Source: Welwitschia mirabilis
Lineage: Eukaryota > Gnetophyta > Gnetopsida > Welwitschiales
Assembly (NCBI GenBank): GCA_051453625.1
Contig: JBOZIK010000001.1
Coordinates: forward strand, 190,271,414 to 190,335,413
Direction of reading: 5' to 3'
DNA: 64,000 nt
Below are positions 33,895 to 47,159 of the stretch, piece after piece (within the stretch, counting starts at the first letter, position 1; each line of letters opens with the position of its first letter). The notes beneath the pieces are model-generated. The model did not search any database, had not been told where the DNA came from, and saw only the letters and a list, made by a program, of their open reading frames with translations. The position numbers and the translations under genes are program-made.

Positions 33895-34830
33895 GATATC
33901 CTCAAAGAGTAATTTTTAGATCTTCTTATACTCTATCACACCAGCTTGGACAACTATAATCATGATTAACATACAAATCACTCTTCAGCATGATCAGAAC
34001 TGAAAAAATTAGCATGAAGATTTCACATCTACAATGTGCATATATAGCTTTGACATCAATTTCTTTAAGAAAGTGCATGTTTCTATTTAACCTTAAGAAT
34101 AAGAAGATGCTTGAAAGTCTATGAATAGTAAGTTGATAAAAATCATGCAAAAACTTATGGCTTTACAACATGAGAAGTTGGTAGATCATAGTAAGATCAA
34201 CTATACCAACTTCATTACATTGTAGGATATATTCTACTTAAGCAATGATTTAGATATTATTAATCTCATATTGATATTAATAAATCACACTATGCAAAAG
34301 TAAAAATGTAATAAATTATTACACAAATGACTAATATTAAAAAAATTTACTAAAACTAACCTATAGAATTAAGTTTGCATACATTATGTCAACTTGATTA
34401 GATGTTGTTTAGAGCATCCATCTTTACCTAGCTACACTTTGTTGTCTCATGTAGTAAACAACCTTTGATACACTTACTAAGGAACTTATTCTTATCAAAA
34501 ATAGTTTTACTTTATTAGAAGCTCATTCTATGAAGTTGTATTCAAAGTTTTATATCCTCATAGTGGATCACATTCCAACAAATATTCTTAAAGAAAATAT
34601 CCTCCTAATTTCAAATGTCATGATAATAGTAAAGCTTCTAAGAAATAATAATTTGCTCCACCTACTTAACCCCATCATTCTTAGCCAAAGAATAAACCAT
34701 ATTAGAATAATGATACTGTAAAGAAGAACACATATCAATGTTTGCATTGTAAGTCATACCATTAATTATTGTTGTATACCTTAGAATAAAAGTAAAGTTA
34801 ATCCTAAGGTAAACATATTTACTAATGATA
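33895..34830 (+). pseudogene. Copia gag, unit 2 (broken)
   Basis: Colinear with unit 1. The knuckle CLHCKSYH starts at 34,739. The open frame at 34,530-34,721 is out of the gag frame. Confidence 0.6.
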
Positions 34831-34889
34831 CAAGTTCTCTACATAGTATTAAATACTACCAATTCAATGCCATATTTCAAAGTCATGAT

Positions 34890-35080
34890 TTTGCATGTAT
34901 AAGTGGAAACATACCTCATGATGAATCTTTAACTCTACATACTAATGTAACTAGTCATATGATGTATAGGCATGATTATTCTAATGATTTCATAACATAT
35001 CCTAGTCACATTCACTTGGTAGATAAGACTTCAATTCTTGTAGTAGGTTATGATTTAGTTACCTTTCAATTCCTATAGTA
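34890..35080 (+). pseudogene. Copia protease, unit 2
   Basis: TNVTSHMMYRHDY and IHLVDKTSILVVGYD are visible. The active-site DSGA is replaced by TNVT. Confidence 0.65.
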
Positions 35081-35168
35081 GCTTGTGGTTTAGTTATCTT
35101 TCAATTGTCTTCTCTCTCATAGTAAACACTCTCTTATGTTCTATATGTTTCCTTCTTAAGGTCACATC

Positions 35169-35189
35169 NNNNNNNNNNNNNNNNNNNNN
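35169..35189. other. Assembly gap, 21 N
   Basis: Sized gap between protease and integrase. The sister units have a similar length here. Confidence 0.95.
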
Positions 35190-35334
35190 TGAAGAAGATC
35201 ATTCAATCTTAATAATAATGAATTTCATTAATATTTTTATTATTATTAAGAACCTTACCATATAAGGAAACATAAATGAAAAATTAAAGCCTCTTCAAGG
35301 ATTTGTTAGTATGCATGAAATTTCCTATCATATC

Positions 35335-36155
35335 TTATAATAAGAGATTTTTGTATCACTACTATAGCATGCTTATTGGGGTTATCTCAGTTCTTATCAT
35401 TTGATTACAATGTCTGAAAATGATCCATAATTATCTATATGGTCCTATAACAATTCCTATGCTCTAAAGATATTACTACTTCATATCATCTAAAGATGAT
35501 TTTTTGTGTATAGCTTAGGTGTATTTTATGGGATGAAAATCTCTTGCTTTGAATACTTTCAATATTTTCCAAACAAAGTTGAAAATGAAAAACTAAAAAT
35601 AAGATTAAGAGATTCCACTTTAATAATGGTTGTGAATACACAACGACTAGGTTTTAGAACTTTCTTAATTTAGAAGGCATTCATCATTTGAAAATATGCC
35701 TAGAAATACCTTTTAAAATATGCCTAGAAACACCTCAATAGGATGGCATCACTAAATGATTCAATTGGATCATAATGAATATGACATTTGTAATTATGTA
35801 TTTTAATAGTTTTAAAGCCTATTTTTAGGATTAAGCTACTACTATCATATTATATTTTAATAATCGTATGGATTGTGATTTTGAAAATGGCATATCTTCT
35901 ACTAAAAAATGATATAGATAAAAGCTACTCAAATCATCTTCATGTGTTTATAAGTGAGTGCTATGTCCATATTTCTAACAAACATTATCACAATATTTAT
36001 GCATGCGCTTGGATTGGCATATTTATGGAATAAACATGTGGCTAGAAAAGGTATCATGTATACATTCTTGAGTATTACAAGATCATTGCCTCTTGTGATA
36101 TTATCTCTTCTGAATTCACATATAGTGATTCTTAGCTTGATCTTCTAAAGTTGCA
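35335..36155 (+). pseudogene. Copia integrase, unit 2, with 123-bp deletion
   Basis: The WHAY-like opening is visible, but the segment between gaaaatga (35,415) and atctatatgg (35,433) is 123 bp shorter than in unit 1. This removes the CIKGKIS region and the first catalytic Asp. The C-terminal YVHISNKHYHNIYACAW remains near 35,960-36,010. Confidence 0.75.
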
Positions 36156-36539
36156 TTATTTCTCTCATGCTATGTAAAAATTATATGGTTAATGTCCTAT
36201 GTTTAAGAAGGAAGATGTATCCCTTGATTTTAATTCATAAAAATGATTCATTCACTATACAACCTAGAGGAAGTAAAAATTTTATGTGCATAGGACATAT
36301 GAATATGATTCTAGTAGTGACTCATTTTATTATCCTAAGGAAAAAATTGATTACTTCTAAAGAAAAATATAATGCACTTGATTAATATTCAATATATAAG
36401 ATTTTCATGCTAAGAAAAAGGAAAAAAACTAGAACTAGTTAGAGATTTCTTGCATCCCTTAATGCTAATGCAGATCTCCATTTTACTTTTGATAGTGAAC
36501 CAACCTTTTGTAAAGGTGAAATTCTACATAATCAATGGG

Positions 36540-36940
36540 TAAAATAAATGAAAGAAGAATATTATGCACTTATTTAAAATGGTATGTGGGAGTTGCTTCC
36601 TTAAATTAAGGGTCTTATACAGCATGAATTTATTATTAAGGATTGTAATACACAACACTGTCATACACATAGTGGAGCATGTAAATCCTAGTGAAATCCT
36701 AATGCTCTACTTACCTTTAAAAACAATCTATTTAATGTAATAAGTAATAGAAGTGAAAACGAAATTTTCATTGTAGAAAATCTTACTCATATTCTTGCTT
36801 TTTTAATTCTCAAGAAGTGGTATTAGAGCTTAAGAGATTTCCTTGGTACTTCTTGTGGCTTGTACCTTTTCTTGAAATATTGGATCTTCTTGAACCTCTT
36901 TGGGCTTTCATTTTTACTCTTTTTTGACCTCTTAAGGCTT
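36540..36940 (+). pseudogene. Copia reverse transcriptase remnant, unit 2
   Basis: Same layout as unit 1. KKWY at 36,822-36,833 is followed by a stop (tag) where unit 1 has Gln. The 11-bp duplication (aaatcctaatg) is present near 36,693. Confidence 0.6.
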
Positions 36941-37439
36941 CTTTTCGGCTTCTTTGTTGGCCTTCTTAGGTTCCATTTTGGCCTTGAGGGACTTCCAACA
37001 ATAATCTTCCTTATTTAAATTTAAGAAAAGGAGAAAAGAGACTAGTAAGGCATATAAGAGTTGAATTTGGCTTTGCATTTGTGTTTTTATTCAAATAGAA
37101 TAAGCTTGAAGAAACTATTTCTTTTTTCTTCTTCTTTATCTTGATCATTGAGTTGTCCTACGTAATATTCTTTCTATTATCCTAAAGGTTTTTATAGAAA
37201 TGCTACTACCTATGTCAATGATATTGAAATGTTATTACTGAAATGGCTACTACTTCCATTGCATTTACCTCCATTACCACCCACTACTTCTATGGTCAAC
37301 ATTCTCCACCATTGTGTTTCTACTACTTTTAAAGTGTTTTACTATTTACCATTACTTGCCACTTTATCTACTAATACCACTTGTCACTTATATCATTCTT
37401 ATCATATTTCTATCAATTTTCATTTTTTTTTTAGTTGAT

Positions 37440-39755
37440 ACATGTGTGCTTCTTGATTTTTGAACTAAGTGATTTATGTTAGTGATTTATGTTAGGGACA
37501 CATGCAAATTGGCTAAGTCTAGCCAAGTATTATTTTATTTTCCATGTACAAATGATGTTCTATATCATTGCTTATTTTTTATGCATGTGTAGTTTAGCTA
37601 GCCATTATCTAGTTTTTAACTTTCTTATGCACACATGCACAATTTGATGCATTTCTTTATTTTTTTAAAGTTTTTCAATGCTATTTTTCATTTTTTAGGG
37701 TATTTCTCTAAAATTGTAAATCTAAGACTCACCTTTTATTATCAAATAAAGATGGGATGTTGAGTAAGATTACTTTATTGGATTTTTTACCCCTTGAGCT
37801 ATTTTTCTTAGTTTTTGAACTCCTCTTTTTGCCTTTTTAATTTTTTCTACCTTTGAGATTTTAACTTTTTTAAGTTTTATATGTTAGATCTATTCCATTA
37901 AGTTAAGTTTAGATGTGAAGCAAAATGCCTTGACTTGATTTTCTTTTCCTTCCTTTAACATAATTTTTCTTATGATTTGCATAGATTAAGTTGAGTAGGA
38001 ATGTTGAGCAAGATTAACTTAACATGACTATACCAAAATTTATGTCTTTTTCTTGTGTTTTTTATTGCCTTTCTCTTTTTTTTCTTGCTTTTCTCACATA
38101 ATTAATAATTTTTAGTTTAATTATAATTAATTATTTAAAAAGAAAACTTAATCTTCATCATGAATGCTTAACAATTTTACTGGAAATACGTTTTAGTTGA
38201 TGATAAGCATAATAAATCTTACATAGATAGAAATCTATGTTAGGCTCTATACTTTCTTCTAAAGCTTATTATGTAGTATCAACTCTCCTAACTATAAAGT
38301 TTATATTAAATGAAGAGTCATTTCATTCTTAAGCAAAAACATCTTAGGTGCTCGAAGTTCCAAATTCCCATGTATGTCTGGATAATCAAACATATGCTAG
38401 GTGAAGGTTGAAGGTGTAGTTGTAGGAGTCACTTAGATTCCATCATTAAGGCATATACATTTAATAAAGATTTAAAATTTACTAAGGTATAAGTAAGTTT
38501 CCAACATTGCATGGTATTCTCCATTAAGATGGTATCTAGCTGGGGTAACCAAAATTAGTCGATGACTGGGAAGCCCTACTAACATGACTCATACTTTATC
38601 TTTTTGCTTCCATTAACTTAGATCATCTTTCACTTATAATTTGGATAGAGCATGTTAATTTTAAGAGTTTTTTCTTTTTTAATATCTTCTTTTCTTATAC
38701 TTGATGTCACTCTTAAGACATTCATTATTATTTAAGATTTGAAATTAAAAATTATCCATCACTTAATTACATTACACTTTTATTAGCATTAAATCTTGGT
38801 TAATGATATACATAGGGAGACTTACATAGACTTTAATTCATATTAGGCTAGACTACCCTATCATATTATTGCATGATTTTTAACTATTATAATTATGTAG
38901 TTTAGGTTGCACACAGAGCCATATCTCTTTTAAGCAATAACATTTTAACCATCCTAGAGTTTAAATTCGCCCACACATACATAGTAATTGAGGGTATATT
39001 AGATGAAGACTAAAGGTGTAGTGTTAGGGTCTACTTGAATTTTATCAACAAGTTGATAGGAAGGCATAGGTGTAATAAATTAAAATTTACTAAGTTTAAG
39101 GTATAAGTAGGTTATCAACATTGCACCATATACTCCTTTAAGAGGGATTTATAGCTTTAATAATTAAAACCAGCTAGTGACTAAAAAATTCCATTAAAAT
39201 GATTCATACTTTGTTATTTTACTCTTTTTAGAGGCAATAATAGTACCCTTGTAGAGGACATGATCACTACTCAGATTAGGAACAAGACCTACATTTGATA
39301 AATTTTTTGCTTCATTATCTAATTACTTAAGACCCTTACAAATTTCTAAATTAAATTAATTTATTTTCATTTATGCATGTGATCATTGCTTAATGTTATT
39401 ATGGGGGTAAATTTGTTATTTTATTATTGTATTGTGGGTTAGACAGATCATTTGAATTATGAGTAACATTCATTTGAATTAACTATACCTCTTTATCATG
39501 GCTTCCTTATTTAGAATCTTTCTATATCATTATATTCTAAATAAATCATTAATATTATGGGTGTAAGCAAGATTTTTGTTTCTAAATAGGCTACATAATT
39601 TTGGTTTTTTCTTTTTCTCTCTTTTTTCATATTAATTTAATAAATTTTCTTTATGTAAAGGATAAATCCATATTTTAGTTATGAATGTAAGTGAGCTCCA
39701 CCTAAAAATTAACTATACCTCATAACTTGTTAAATATCCTTCTTATTCTATTAGC
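37440..39755 (+). repeat. Composite copia LTR between units 2 and 3
   Basis: Type A joins type B at tctttttgcttccatta/acttagatc, 38,601-38,624. It ends before gctctgataccctc at 39,754. Confidence 0.7.
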
Positions 39756-39759
39756 TCTG

Positions 39760-40700
39760 ATACCCTCAAAGGGTAATTTTTAGATCTTCTTATACTCTAC
39801 CACACTAGCCTAGACAACTAGAATCGTGACCAACATACAAGTCATTCTTCAGCATGATCAAAACTAAAAAAATTAGCATGAAGATTTCACATCCATCATG
39901 TGCATATATAGTTTTGAAATCAATTTCTTTAAGAAAGTGCATGTTTCTATTTAACCTTAAGAATACAAAGATGCTTGAAAGTCTATGAATGGTAAGTTGA
40001 TAAAAATCATGCAAAAATTTATGGCTTTACAACATGAGAAGTTGGTAGATCGTAGTAAGATCAACTATACCAACTTCATCACATTATAAGATACATTCTA
40101 CTCAAATAATGATTCAGATATTATTAATCTCATATTGATATTAATAAATTACATTATGAAAAACTAAAAATGTAATAAATGATGACACAAATGACTAATA
40201 TTAAAAAAAATTTACTAAAACTAACCTATAGAATCAAGTTTGCATACATTATATCAACTTGATTAGATGTTCTTTAGAGCATCCATCTTTACCTAGCTAC
40301 ATTGTGTTATTTCATGTAGTAAATAACCTTTGATACACTCACTAAGGAACTTATTCTCATCAAAAATAATTTTACTTTGTTAGAAGCTCATTCTCTGAAG
40401 TTGTATTCAAAGTTTTATATCCTCATAATGGATCACATTCCAACAAATATTCTTAAAGCAAATATCCTCCTAATTTCAAACATTATGATAAGGGTAAAGC
40501 TTCCAAGAAATAACAATTTGCTCCACTTACTTAATTCCATCATTCTTAGCCAAAGAATAAACCACATTAGAATAATGATACTCTGAAGAAGAACACATAT
40601 TAATGTTTGCATTGTAAGTCATACCATTAATTATTGTTGTATACCTTAGAATAAAATTAAAGCTAATCCTAAGGTAAACATATTTACTGATGATATAAGT
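39760..40700 (+). pseudogene. Copia gag, unit 3 (broken)
   Basis: The knuckle CLHCKSYH starts at 40,604, so both first Cys codons are kept. The preceding codon has become a stop (taa). The 69-codon frames on either strand here are shadows. Confidence 0.6.
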
Positions 40701-40754
40701 CTCTATGTAGTATTGAATACTACCAATCTAATGCCATATTTCAAAGTCATGATT

Positions 40755-40940
40755 TTGCATGTACAAGTGAAAACATACCTCATGATGAATCTCATATTCT
40801 ACATACTAATATAACTAGGCATATGATGTATAGACATGATTATTCTAATGATTTCATAGCATATCCTAGTTAAGTTTACTTGGTAGATAAGACTTCAATT
40901 CTTGTAGTAGGTTATGATTTAGTTACCTTTCAATTCCTGT
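40755..40940 (+). pseudogene. Copia protease, unit 3
   Basis: TNITRHMMYRHDY, FIAYPS, a stop, then VYLVDKTSILVVGYD. The active-site residues are lost as in the other units. Confidence 0.65.
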
Positions 40941-41209
40941 AGTAGCTTATGGTTTATTTATCTTTCAATTGCCTTCTCTCTCATAGTAAACACTCTCTCA
41001 TGTTCTATATGTTTCCTCCTTAAGATTACATTTTCTTTTCATTTTCACACTAGTTGAAGAAGATCATTCAATCTTAATGATAATGGATTTCATTGATATT
41101 TTTACTGCTATTAAGAACCTTACCATGAAAGAAAACATAAATGAAAAATTAAAGCATCTTTAAGGATTTATTAGTATGAATGAAATTACCTATCATATCT
41201 TATAATAAG

Positions 41210-42110
41210 AGATTTTTGTATCACTACTATGGCATGCTTATTTAGGTTATCTCAGTTTGTATCCTTTGATTACAATGTTTGAAAATGAACATCAACTTCT
41301 TCCCTCCATTCTACATGAGTTTCCTTAATTCCAAGCATGTATAATGGGTAAAATAACTTGATAACACTTTTCTATTAGCAAGTAGCACACTGATCAAAAG
41401 ATTCCACTCATTCGCAACGATCTATCTAGTCCTATAACAATCCCTATGCTTTAAGGATATTACTACTTCATATCATCTAAGGATGATTTTTTGTGTATAG
41501 CTTGGATGTATTTTATGGGATGAAAATGTCTTGCTTTGCATATTTTCAATATTTTCCCAAAAAGAAGTAAAAAAGAAAACTAAAAATAAGATTAACAGTT
41601 TTCACTTTAATACTTATTATGAATACACATCGATTAAGTTTTAGGACTTTCTTACTTTAGAAGGCATTCATCATTTGAAAATATGCCTAGAAACATCTTT
41701 GAAAATATGCCTAGAAATACCTTAATAGGATGGCATCACTAAATCATTCAATTGGATCATAATGAATATGACATTTGTAATTATATATTTTAATAGTTTT
41801 AAAACCTATTTGTAGGATTAAGCTACTACTATCATATTATATTTTAATAATTGTATGGGTTATGCTTTTGAAAATGGCATATCTTCTACTAAAAGATGAT
41901 ATGGATAAAAGTATACTCAAATCATATTTATGTGTTTAGAGGTGAGTGCTATGTCCATATTTCTAACAAACATTATCACAAGCTTTATGCATGTGCTTGG
42001 ATTGGCATAGATATCATGTGTACATTCTTAAGTGTTACAAAATCATCACCTCTTGTGATGTTATCTCTTCTGAACTTACATATAGTGATTCTTAGCTTGA
42101 TCTTATAAAG
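41210..42110 (+). pseudogene. Copia integrase, unit 3
   Basis: WHAYLGYL, then LIRNDLSSP with the first Asp kept, then KDDFLCIAWMYF. The 123-bp segment missing in unit 2 is intact. Near 42,010 the segment after ACAWIGI is about 30 bp shorter than in unit 1, so the GYP residues are lost. Confidence 0.75.
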
Positions 42111-42509
42111 TTGCATTATTTCTTTCATGATATGCAAAAATTAGATGGTCAATGTCCTATGTTTAAGAAGGAAGATGTATCCCTTGATTTTAATTCATGA
42201 AATCATTACAGCTAAAATGATTCATCCACTATACAACCTAGAGGAAGTAAAAAATTTTAGGTGCCTAGCACATATGAATATGATTCTAATAGTGACTCAT
42301 TTTATTATCCTAAGAAAAAAATTGATTAATTTTAAAGAAAAATATAATGCACTTAATTAATATCCAATATATAAGATTTTCATGCCAAGAAAAAGGAAAA
42401 AAACAAGAATTAGCTAGAGGTTTTTTGCATCGCTTAATGCTAATGTAGAGCTTTATTTAAATTCTAATAGTGAACCAACCTTTTGTAAAGGTGAAATTCT
42501 ACATAATCA

Positions 42510-42910
42510 ATGGGTAAATAAATGAAAGAAGACTGTTATGCACTTATTTAAACTAGTATGTAAGAGTTGCTTTCTTAAATTAAGGGTCTTATATAGCATG
42601 AATTTATTGTTAAGGCTTATAATACACACCACTATCATACACGTAGTGGAGCATGTAAATCCTAATGAAATCCTAATGCTCTACTTACCTTTATAAACAA
42701 GCTATTTATTGTAATAAGTAACAGAAGTGAAAATGAAATTTTAATTATAGAAAATCTTACTCATGTTCTTACTTATTTAATTCTCAAGAAGTGGTACCAG
42801 AGCTTAAGAGATTTCCTTGGTCCTTCTTGTGGCTTGTACCTTTTCTTGAAATATTGGATCTTCTTGGACCTCTTTGGGCTTTTATTCTTACTCTTTTTTG
42901 GCCTCTTAAG
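42510..42910 (+). pseudogene. Copia reverse transcriptase remnant, unit 3
   Basis: The clearest of the four: NLTHVLTYLILKKWYQSL and RDFL can be read in one frame at about 42,750-42,825, matching the THVCKLxKALYGLKQxPRxWY region. The open frame at 42,791-42,994 is a shifted frame. Confidence 0.65.
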
Positions 42911-43399
42911 GCTCCTTTTGGGCTTTGTTTTTGGCCCTCTTTGATCTTTTTTTTTGGCCTCAAGGGATTCCCAAAACTAACCTTCCTTATTTAAATTTAA
43001 GAAAAACAGAAAAGAGATTAGCAAGGCATATAAGAGTTGAATTTGATTTTGCATTTGTGTTTTTATTCAAATAGGAGAATCTTGAAGAAACCATTTCTTT
43101 TTCTTCTTCTTTGTCTTGATCATTGAATTGTCCTAGGTAATATTCTTTCTATTATCCTAAAGGTTTTTATAGAAATGCTACTACCTATGTCAATGATATT
43201 AAAATGTTATTGCTAAAATGGCTACCGCTTCCATTGCATCTGCCTCCATTACCACCCACTACTTCTACGATCAACATTCTCCACCATTCTGTTTCTACTA
43301 CTTTTAAAGTGTTTTAGTATTTACCACCACTTACCACTTTATCTACTGATATCACCTATCACTTATGTCATTCTTAGTATATCTCTATCAATTTAATTT

Positions 43400-45735
43400 T
43401 TTATTTTTTTTTTTGGTTGAGACATGTGTGCTTTTTGATTTTTGAACTAAGTGATTTATGTTAGGCACACATGCAAATTGGCTAAGTCTAGCCAAGCATT
43501 ACTTTATTTTCCATGCACATATGATGTTCTATATCATTGCTTATTTGTGGTGCATGTGTAGTTTAGCTAGCCATTATCTATTTTTTTAACTTTATTATGC
43601 ACACATGCATAATTTGATGCATTTCTTTATTTTTTAAAGTTTTTCAATGCTATTTTTAATTTTTTAGGGTATTTATCCAAATTTGTAAATCTAAGACTCA
43701 CCTTTTATTATCAAATGAAGTTGGGACGTTGATTAAGGTTACTTAATTGGATTTTTCCCCTTTAGCTATTTTTCTTGATTTTTGAACCCCTCTTTTCTAC
43801 TTTTTAATTTTTTTTACCTTTGAGATTTTGACATTTTTAAGTTTTATATGTCAGATCTCTTTCATTAAGTAAAGTTCATATGTGAAGCAAAATTACTTAA
43901 CTTGATTTTATTTTGCTTTCTTTAACATAATTTTTCTTATGATTTGGATAGATTAATTTGAGTAGGAATGTTGAGCAAGATCCACTTAAACATGACTACA
44001 CCAAATTATATGCCTTTTTCTTGTTTTTTTTGTGTGCCTTTCTTTTTTTTCTTGCTTTTCTCACACACTTACTAATTTTTAGTTTAATTATAATTAATTA
44101 TTTAAAAATAAAAATTAATCTTCATCATAAATACTTAAAAATTTTACTGGTAATAAGTTTTAGTTGGTGGTGAGCACAATAAATCTTACATAGAAATCTA
44201 TGTCATGCTTTATACTTTCTTCTAAAGCTTATTATGTAGTATCAACTATCCTAACTATAAAGTTTATATTAAATGAAGAACCATTTCACTCTTAAGGAAA
44301 AAACATCTTAGGTGGTTGAAGTTCCAAATTCCCATGTGTGTCTTGATAATCAAGCATATACTAGGTAAAGGTTGGAGGTGTAGTAGTAAAAGTCACTTAG
44401 ATTCCATCATTAAGGCATATAGGTTTAATAAAAATTTAAAATTTACAAGGGTATAAGTAAGTTTCCAACATTGCATGGTATTCTCCCTTAAGATGGTATC
44501 TAGCTAGGGTAACCAAAATTAACCGATGATTAGAAAGCCCCACTAACATAACTCATACTTTATCTTTTTGCTTCCAATGACTTAGATGATCTTTCACTTA
44601 TAATTTGGATAAAGTGTGTTAAGTTCAAGAGTTTGAATTTTTTTTTAATGTATATATATCTTCTTTTCTTATACTTGATGTCACTCTTAAAACATTCATT
44701 ATTATTTAAGATTTGAAATTAAAAATTCCCCATCACTTAATTACATTGCACTTTTATTAGCATTAAATCTTGGTCAGTGGTAACGCATAGGGAGCCTTAC
44801 ATAGACTTTAATTCATATTAGGCTACACTACCCTATAATCTTATTACATGGTCTTTAACTATCATAATTATGTAGTTTATTTTGTACACAGAACCATGTC
44901 TTTATTAATCAAAAACATCTCAATCATCTTAGAGTTCAAATTCCCCCACACATACATAGTAATTGAGGGTATATTAGATGAAGACTAAAGGTGTAGTATT
45001 AGGATCTACTTGGATTTTATTAATAAGTTGATAGGAAGGCATAGCTGTAATAATTTAAAATTTGCTATGTTTAAGGTATAAGTAGGTTATCAACATTGCA
45101 TCATACACTCCTTTAAGGGGGATTTATAGCTTTAATAATTAAAACTAGCTAGTGACTAAAAAATTCCATCAAAATGACTTATACTTTGTTACTTTACCCT
45201 TTCTAAAGACAAGGATAGTACCCTTGTAGAGGACTTGATTACTACTCAGATTAGGAATAAGACCTATAATTGATAAAGTTTTTGCTTCATTATCTAATTA
45301 TTTAAGCCCCTTATAAATTTCTAAATTAAATTAATTTATTTTCATTTATGCATGTGATCATTGCTTAATGTTATTATGAGGGTAACTTTGTTATTTCATT
45401 ATAGTGTTATGGATTAGATAAATCATTTGAATTATGGATCTAAGTAACATTCATTTGAATTAACTATACCTCTTTATCATGGCTTCCTTATTTAAAATCT
45501 TTCTATATCATTATATTCTAAATAAATCATTTATATTATGGGTGTAAGCAATATTTTTGTTTCTAAATAGGCTACATAATTTTGGTTTTTTCTTTTTCTC
45601 TCTTTTTCATATTAATTTAATAAATTTTCTTTATGTAAAGGATAAATCCANNNNNNNNNNNNNNNNNNNNNNNNNNNNNNNNNNNNNNNNNNNNNNNNNN
45701 NNNNNNNNNNNNNNTATCCTTCTTATTCTATTAGC
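43400..45735 (+). repeat. Composite copia LTR between units 3 and 4
   Basis: Type A joins type B at tatctttttgcttccaatga/cttagatg, 44,561-44,588. It includes the 18-bp inverted repeat ttggctaagtctagccaa at 43,478-43,495. The gap at 45,651-45,714 lies near its end. Confidence 0.7.
45651..45714. other. Assembly gap, 64 N
   Basis: The sister unit 3 has exactly 64 bases between the same flanking words, so this gap is well sized. Confidence 0.95.
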
Positions 45736-45739
45736 TCTG

Positions 45740-46660
45740 ATACCCTCAAAGGGTAATTTTTAGATCTTCTTATACTCTACCACACTAGCCTGGACAACTA
45801 GAATCGTGACCAACATACAAGTCACTCTTCAGCATGATCAGAACTGAAAAAAATTAGCATGAAGATTTCACATCCACCATGTGCATATATAGTTTTGACA
45901 TCAATTTCTTTAAGAAAGTGCATGTTTCTATTTAACCTTAAGAATACAAAGATGCTTGAAAGTCTATGAATAGTAAGTTGATAAAAATTATGCAAAAACT
46001 TATGGCTTTACAACATGAGAAGTTGGTAGATCGTAGTAAGATCAACTATACCAACTTCATCACAATATAAGATACATTCTACTCAAATAATGATTTAGAT
46101 ATTATTAATCTCATATTGATATTAATGAATTACATTATGAAAAACTAAAAATGTAATAAATGATGACACAAATGACTAATATTAAAAAAAGTTTACTAAA
46201 ACTAACCTACAGAATCAAGTTTTCATACATTATATCAACTTGATTAGATGTTGTTTATAGCATCCATTTTACCTAGCTACATTGTGTTGTTTCATCTAGT
46301 AAACAACCTTTGATACACTCACTAAGGAATTTATTCTTATCAAAAATAGTTTTACTTTGTTAGAAGCTCATTCTCTAAAGTTGTATTTAAAGTTTTATAT
46401 CCTCATAGTGGATCACATTCCGATAAATATTCTTAAAGAAAATATCCTCCAAATTTCTAATAAGGGTAAAGCTTCCAAGAAATAATAATTTGCTCCACCT
46501 ACTTAATCCCATTATTCTTAGCCAAAGAATAAACCACATTAGAATAATGATACTCTGAAGAAGAACACATATCAATGTTTGCATTATAAGACATACCATT
46601 AATTATTGTTGTGTACCTTAGAATAGAATTAAAGTTAATCCTAAGGTAAACATATTTACT
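45740..46660 (+). pseudogene. Copia gag, unit 4 (broken)
   Basis: The knuckle begins CLH at 46,576, but its second Cys codon has become tat (Tyr). Otherwise colinear. The 70-codon minus-strand frame at 46,387-46,599 is a shadow. Confidence 0.6.
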
Positions 46661-46724
46661 AATGATATAAGTTCTCTACATAGTATTAAATACTACCAAT
46701 CCAATGTCATATTTCAAAGTCATG

Positions 46725-46915
46725 ATTTTGAATGTACAAGTGGAAACAACCTCATGATGAATCTCAAATTCTACATACTAATGTAACTATTCATATGATG
46801 TATAGACATGATTATTATAATGATTTCATAGCATATCCTAGTCAAGTTCACTTAGCAGATAAGACTTCAATTCTTGTAGTAGATTATGATATAGTTACCT
46901 TTCAACTTCTGTAGT
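46725..46915 (+). pseudogene. Copia protease, unit 4
   Basis: Best preserved frame of the four, open at 46,732-46,914: TNVTIHMMYRHDY, FIAYPSQVHLADKTSILVVD. The VHLADKT words are close to the copia VxLADGT motif. The catalytic Asp-Ser-Gly is absent. Confidence 0.7.
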
Positions 46916-47159
46916 AGCTTATGATTTAGTTATCTTTCAATTGCCTTCCCTCTCATAGTAAACACTCTCTCATGTTCTATATGTTTCCTTCTTAAGGTCA
47001 CATTTTATTTCCATTTTTACACTAGTTGAAGAAGACCATTTAATCTTAAAAACAATGGATTTCATTGACATTTTTACTGCTATTAAGAACCTTATCATGA
47101 AATAAAACATGCATTAAAAATTAAAGTGTCTTCAAGGATTTCTTTGTATACATGAAATT

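Larger units (their letters stand above)
32739..38615 (+). repeat. Copia tandem unit 2 (about 5.88 kb)
   Basis: Shorter than units 1 and 3 mainly because of a 123-bp loss in integrase and a loss of about 40 bp in the LTR near 32,971. A 29-bp tandem duplication lies at 33,691-33,748. Confidence 0.85.
38616..44579 (+). repeat. Copia tandem unit 3 (about 5.96 kb)
   Basis: Full-length unit, equal in length to unit 1. It shares with unit 4 several variants absent from units 1 and 2, for example gatcgtag and ctcaaataatgat near 40,050-40,110. Confidence 0.85.

Noticed and set aside
39754-39764. gctctgatacc (also 33,889 and 45,734) as a PBS of a minus-strand element
   Set aside because: It is the reverse complement of a copia PBS by chance. 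The flanking gag, protease and integrase are all on the plus strand, and alignment to 63,571 places the plus-strand PBS here.
42791-42994. 67-codon Leu/Phe/Trp-rich frame as a membrane protein
   Set aside because: Not open in all units and overlaps the RT remnant. Its hydrophobicity comes from a T-rich composition.
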